Of a stretch of 6,791 nucleotides of DNA, positions 4,611 to 6,791 are shown in pieces (positions within the stretch are counted from its first letter, which is position 1; each line of letters starts with the position of its first letter). A program made the translations under genes and the position numbers. Under the pieces are notes generated by a model. It was not told the origin of the DNA. It saw nothing but the letters and a program-made list of their open reading frames with translations, and made no database searches. This DNA comes from Phycisphaerales bacterium (GTDB taxonomy: Bacteria; Pseudomonadota; Gammaproteobacteria; Competibacterales; Competibacteraceae): the NCBI GenBank assembly GCA_014879435.1, contig JACSSB010000323.1:1-6791 (forward strand), given 5' to 3'.

Positions 4611-5687
4611 CTAAGATCGCGCCTCCAGGGTTTTCCGCAGCAAAATCGGGTCGACGTCATCAGCAATGATGCTCTGTCCTAAGCCGCGTGGCAGGATCAG
4701 CCGGAGTTGGCCATCCTTGACTTTTTTGTCCACCGCCATCAGCCGCAGGAAATCGTCAGCACTCAGATCCGGCGGTGGCGCCAGTGGCAAGCGGGCACGG
4801 TCCAGCAGCGTCCGTATTCGCTCCACCTGCTTTTCACTTAACCAGCCCAACCGTGCTGAGAGTTCGGCCGCCAGCACCATTCCCAGCGCCACCGCTTCGC
4901 CATGCAGCCAAGTACCGTAGCCGGTACCAGTTTCAATGGCGTGACCAAAAGTATGTCCGAGATTGAGCAGAGCACGTTCGCCGGTTTCGCGTTCGTCAGC
5001 GGCAACGATTTCGGCTTTATTGCGGCAGGAACGCTCAATGGCTTCGCTCAAGGCGCTACCTTCTCGCGCCAACAGTGCGTCCAAGTTTGCTTCCAGCCAT
5101 TCCAGAAAAGGCAGGTCGCGAATCAGCCCATATTTAATGACTTCGGCCAAACCGGCGCTCAGTTCACGATCTGGCAGGGTGGCCAGCGTATCGGTATCGG
5201 CCAGCACACAGCGCGGCTGATAAAAAGCACCGATCATGTTCTTGCCGAGCGGATGATTGACTGCGGTCTTACCACCGACCGATGAATCCACCTGCGCCAG
5301 CAAGGTGGTCGGGATCTGGATGAAATGCACCCCACGCTGATAGCAGGCCGCAGCGAAACCGGCCATATCGCCGACCACTCCGCCGCCGAGTGCGATGATC
5401 GTGCAATTGCGATCAAAGCGGTGCTGTAATAAAGCGGTGAATACCTCATCAAGTACTGCCAGCGTTTTATATTGCTCGCCATCAGGCAGGATCACCGCTT
5501 CACAACGCAATCCGCCCAATGTGGCAAGTGTTCGCTTGAGATACAATGGCGCGACCGTGGTGTTACTGACCACTAGCACCTGCCGACTGGGGATGTGTGG
5601 GCGGAGCCAATCGGGCTGATCCAGTAAACCGGAACCAATATAGATCGGATAACGGCGGTCGCCGAGTTCGACGTGCAATGTTTTCAT
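4611..5687 (-). CDS. aroB: 3-dehydroquinate synthase
   Basis: AroB converts DAHP to 3-dehydroquinate, the second step of the shikimate pathway, using NAD+ and a divalent metal in the cytosol. The 358-residue length is standard. Visible motifs are the NAD-binding ALGGGVVGDMAGF at 99-111, IPTTLLAQVDSSVGGKTAVN at 125-144, LGKNMIGAFYQP at 147-158 and the metal ligands Glu182 (AGLAEVIKYG), His245 (NLGHTFGH) and His262 (LHGEAVALG). All key residues are present. The ATG is supported by AGGAA on the minus strand six to seven bases upstream. It lies 39 bases after aroK and is surely co-transcribed. Downstream it converges on the CBS gene with 28 bases between stop codons and no obvious terminator. Confidence 0.98.
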   Translation of the reverse strand: MKTLHVELGDRRYPIYIGSGLLDQPDWLRPHIPSRQVLVVSNTTVAPLYLKRTLATLGGLRCEAVILPDGEQYKTLAVLDEVFTALLQHRFDRNCTIIALGGGVVGDMAGFAAACYQRGVHFIQIPTTLLAQVDSSVGGKTAVNHPLGKNMIGAFYQPRCVLADTDTLATLPDRELSAGLAEVIKYGLIRDLPFLEWLEANLDALLAREGSALSEAIERSCRNKAEIVAADERETGERALLNLGHTFGHAIETGTGYGTWLHGEAVALGMVLAAELSARLGWLSEKQVERIRTLLDRARLPLAPPPDLSADDFLRLMAVDKKVKDGQLRLILPRGLGQSIIADDVDPILLRKTLEARS

Positions 5688-5704
5688 ACGATATTCCTAT
5701 TGCG

Positions 5705-5724
5705 GACCCACTGGAAAAGTGGTC
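5705..5724 (-). other. Hairpin in the aroK-aroB spacer
   Basis: GACCCACT (5705-5712) and AGTGGTC (5718-5724) form a 7-bp stem with one bulged C (5707) and a 5-base loop. It begins three bases past the aroK stop on the minus strand, and no T-run follows, so it does not look like a terminator. It could affect mRNA processing or the relative expression of the two genes. Confidence 0.4.
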
Positions 5725-5726
5725 GA

Positions 5727-6269
5727 TCAATACGCATCTTGCTGGCTGAGAGTATCGATGATTCGTCCCACGAGTTTTCTCACCGCCTGACCATCGCTCT
5801 GGATCATGAGATCGGCAGTAGCACGATAAAGTGGGTCACGCTGTTCAAACAGTTGCGCCAAACGCTCACGAGGATTCGCAGTCTGCAGCAGCGGGCGGTT
5901 GCTATCCAAGCGCGTGCGCTGAAGCTGTTCGTCCACTGTGGCCCACAAGTAGATGACAAAGCCGCGTTCACGCAACCAGCTACGGTTATCAGGATCAAGC
6001 ACGGTGCCACCGCCAGTAGCGAGAACGATTTCAGAGCGCTGGGTCACTTCATCGATGATGGCTTTCTCGCGGGCGCGAAAACCTTGCTCTCCTTCTAACT
6101 CGAAAATGAGCGGGATATTGGCACCAGCGCGTTTTACGATTTCCTGGTCGCTATCTATGAACTCCAGGTTCAAAACTTGCGCCAGTCGGCGGCCGACGGT
6201 GGTCTTGCCCGCTCCCATCGGACCGATTAGAAATAGACGGGAGATCGCGGGCAGTCTAGCGGCGGGCAT
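5727..6269 (-). CDS. aroK: Shikimate kinase
   Basis: AroK transfers phosphate from ATP to the 3-hydroxyl of shikimate, the fifth step of the pathway. The 180-residue protein is a P-loop kinase of standard size. The Walker A motif GPMGAGKTT is at 16-24. The shikimate-binding DSD is at 39-41, with Asp41 as the conserved acidic residue. Arg65 follows in GFRAREK, the Walker B-like GGGTV at 86-90, the LID arginine Arg125 in SNRPLL and Arg149 in DPLYR. The first ten residues (MPAARLPAIS) are slightly longer than in Escherichia coli AroK. GGAGT (6280-6276, minus strand) six bases before the ATG fixes the start. aroB follows at 39 bases. In many gammaproteobacteria pilQ lies just upstream of aroK; here instead there is a non-coding region of about 500 bases. 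Confidence 0.98.
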   Translation of the reverse strand: MPAARLPAISRLFLIGPMGAGKTTVGRRLAQVLNLEFIDSDQEIVKRAGANIPLIFELEGEQGFRAREKAIIDEVTQRSEIVLATGGGTVLDPDNRSWLRERGFVIYLWATVDEQLQRTRLDSNRPLLQTANPRERLAQLFEQRDPLYRATADLMIQSDGQAVRKLVGRIIDTLSQQDAY

Positions 6270-6297
6270 TGATTAACTCCATTCAAAACTTTGGGCG

Positions 6298-6306
6298 ATT
6301 ATCATA
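6298..6306 (-). promoter_or_regulatory. Candidate aroK promoter -10
   Basis: TATGATAAT on the minus strand is a strong -10 match 28 bases before the aroK ATG, giving a leader of about 20 bases that contains the Shine-Dalgarno. No good -35 is visible at 16-18 bases, so an activator or an alternative spacing may be needed. Confidence 0.45.
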
Positions 6307-6322
6307 CCCTCTCAGCACGCTC

Positions 6323-6353
6323 ACTCTTCGAGAGTATGGGGATCGCCCCCATA
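6323..6353. repeat. Two adjacent inverted repeats upstream of aroK
   Basis: ACTCT/AGAGT (6323-6335, 3-base centre) abuts TATGGGG/CCCCATA (6335-6353, 5-base centre), sharing one base. The second is a perfect 7-bp inverted repeat. They lie just upstream of the predicted aroK -10, at about -30 to -60, where a regulator could bind. On the plus strand the second stem is followed by only four T, so it would be a weak terminator at best. Confidence 0.55.
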
Positions 6354-6540
6354 ATTTTGATGATGTTATCTTGGTTGAAGTGAAGGACGCCACTATGAAT
6401 AAGGCATTCTGTCTCAATTTATGGCGTATAAATAAAAATACAGGGATTTTTTTACTCAAAAACAACCTTAAAAACCAATAAATGTATCTTTTTTAATGCA
6501 TTTCATGATCTACATGATTTCGGGTTAGTCTATTGCGCGT
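6354..6540. other. AT-rich non-coding stretch
   Basis: This stretch is clearly richer in A+T than the genes around it, with T- and A-runs near 6428-6500. Open frames exist on both strands (for example plus strand 6269-6481), but they have no ribosome site, start inside regulatory sequence and resemble no known protein. I see no gene in it. Confidence 0.5.
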
Positions 6541-6549
6541 AATCAGTGC

Positions 6550-6589
6550 CCTGAAGCCCCGAATAGAGCCATTGTATTTCGGATTCAGG
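6550..6589. other. Two-part hairpin with an alternative partner
   Basis: CCTGAA (6550-6555) pairs with TTCAGG (6584-6589) and CCGAA (6559-6563) with TTCGG (6578-6582), giving 11 paired bases split by a small asymmetric internal loop, with a 14-base terminal loop. TTCGGG at 6519-6524 could compete for CCCGAA (6558-6563). It lies upstream of the predicted promoter at 6602-6629. Confidence 0.45.
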
Positions 6590-6601
6590 TGGCGATGGGT
6601 G

Positions 6602-6629
6602 TTGGTAAGCGTCATAAAAGAGCTATACT
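6602..6629 (+). promoter_or_regulatory. Candidate plus-strand promoter
   Basis: TTGGTA (6602-6607) and TATACT (6624-6629) are 16 bases apart, with the predicted transcription start near 6636. It faces the partial gene at 6751 and would give a leader of about 115 bases. Confidence 0.5.
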
Positions 6630-6636
6630 TGTTGCC

Positions 6637-6696
6637 GATTAGGAAAGGGCGTTGTTAAGGGGGGTGGCACGGTTTCACGACGGTGTCTTCCTAATT
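6637..6696 (+). other. Folded 5' leader element
   Basis: ATTAGGAA (6638-6645) pairs perfectly with TTCCTAAT (6688-6695), extended by a G-U pair. Directly stacked inside it GGCAC (6666-6670) pairs with GTGTC (6683-6687, one G-U), with a 12-base loop. The remaining 20 bases on the 5' side (6646-6665) form a one-sided G-rich bulge. The fold begins at the predicted transcription start and ends before the ribosome site of the next gene. I do not recognise a known riboswitch class. Confidence 0.5.
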
Positions 6697-6750
6697 TAGA
6701 GGACGAACGCACCTGTGCTGAAATGCCTTAAATGCGTGGAGCTTTTTGTG

Positions 6751-6791
6751 ATGAGATCAAGAACCAATTTTTTTTCCACGTCGTTCCTGCT
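6751..6791 (+). CDS. Start of an unidentified plus-strand gene (partial)
   Basis: ATG at 6751 is preceded at nine bases by GGAG (6738-6741) and opens a frame MRSRTNFFSTSFL that continues off the window. Two arginines followed by a hydrophobic, Phe-rich run look like the start of a signal peptide or membrane anchor, but 13 residues are too few to name a protein. An in-frame GTG at 6715 with AGAGGA 11 bases ahead is an alternative start. A promoter and folded leader sit upstream, which supports a real gene. Confidence 0.4.
   Translation, partial: MRSRTNFFSTSFL

Noticed and set aside
4902..5285. Plus-strand 127-codon frame opposite aroB
   Set aside because: Shadow of aroB; no ribosome site or recognisable motif.
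6335..6358. TATGGGG/CCCCATA stem as a plus-strand terminator
   Set aside because: Only four T follow the stem and no plus-strand gene precedes it; a DNA site at the aroK promoter fits better.
6269..6481. Plus-strand 70-codon frame
   Set aside because: It starts within the aroK ribosome site region, runs through the aroK promoter and AT-rich spacer, has no Shine-Dalgarno and resembles no family.
6638..6700. Known riboswitch classes (cyclic-di-GMP, glycine, fluoride, preQ1, guanidine)
   Set aside because: The conserved cores I remember for these classes are not present in the leader.
1..6791. Mobile element, CRISPR array, tRNA or defence island
   Set aside because: No transposase, integrase, regularly spaced array, tRNA-like T-loop signature or defence genes other than the isolated HNH protein.

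Overview
The window looks like a chromosomal segment of a gammaproteobacterium of moderately high G+C. The evidence is the protein content: a HemE of about 360 residues, an AroK-AroB pair in the usual gammaproteobacterial order, an AlgZ/FimS-type LytS kinase and a two-CBS protein of a type I associate with purple sulfur bacteria and their relatives. A Chromatiales/Competibacteraceae-like host is my guess from memory of similar proteins, not a database result. I see no mobile element, CRISPR array, tRNA or rRNA. It is mostly housekeeping genes, with three non-coding stretches that hold more structure than usual.

Layout. Positions 1-53 carry the first 17 codons of a minus-strand gene of the alanine dehydrogenase/transhydrogenase alpha family, most likely pntA. 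Its upstream region (54-393) holds several hairpins, an intrinsic terminator facing pntA, a candidate promoter and short direct repeats. An HNH-nuclease-family gene follows on the plus strand (394-993). It converges on a minus-strand membrane histidine kinase of the LytS/AlgZ type (1048-2124). The kinase is divergent from hemE (best start 2334, end 3425), and a Nudix hydrolase follows hemE five bases later (3431-3883). A two-CBS-domain protein (3956-4582) is next on the same strand. It converges on the minus-strand shikimate pathway pair aroK (5727-6269) and aroB (4611-5687). The last 520 bases hold the aroK promoter, several hairpins, a candidate plus-strand promoter with a structured leader, and the first codons of a plus-strand gene running off the end.

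How the parts relate. AroB makes the carbocycle of the shikimate pathway and AroK phosphorylates shikimate; they are almost certainly co-transcribed. HemE commits uroporphyrinogen III to protoheme, and the Nudix gene is probably translationally coupled to it. The kinase has no response-regulator gene beside it here, unlike Pseudomonas algZ-algR, but it again neighbours a heme gene. The strongest leads for something undescribed are the structured leader or small RNA upstream of pntA and the folded leader near 6637-6696. Both are sequence-level inferences without expression or conservation data.
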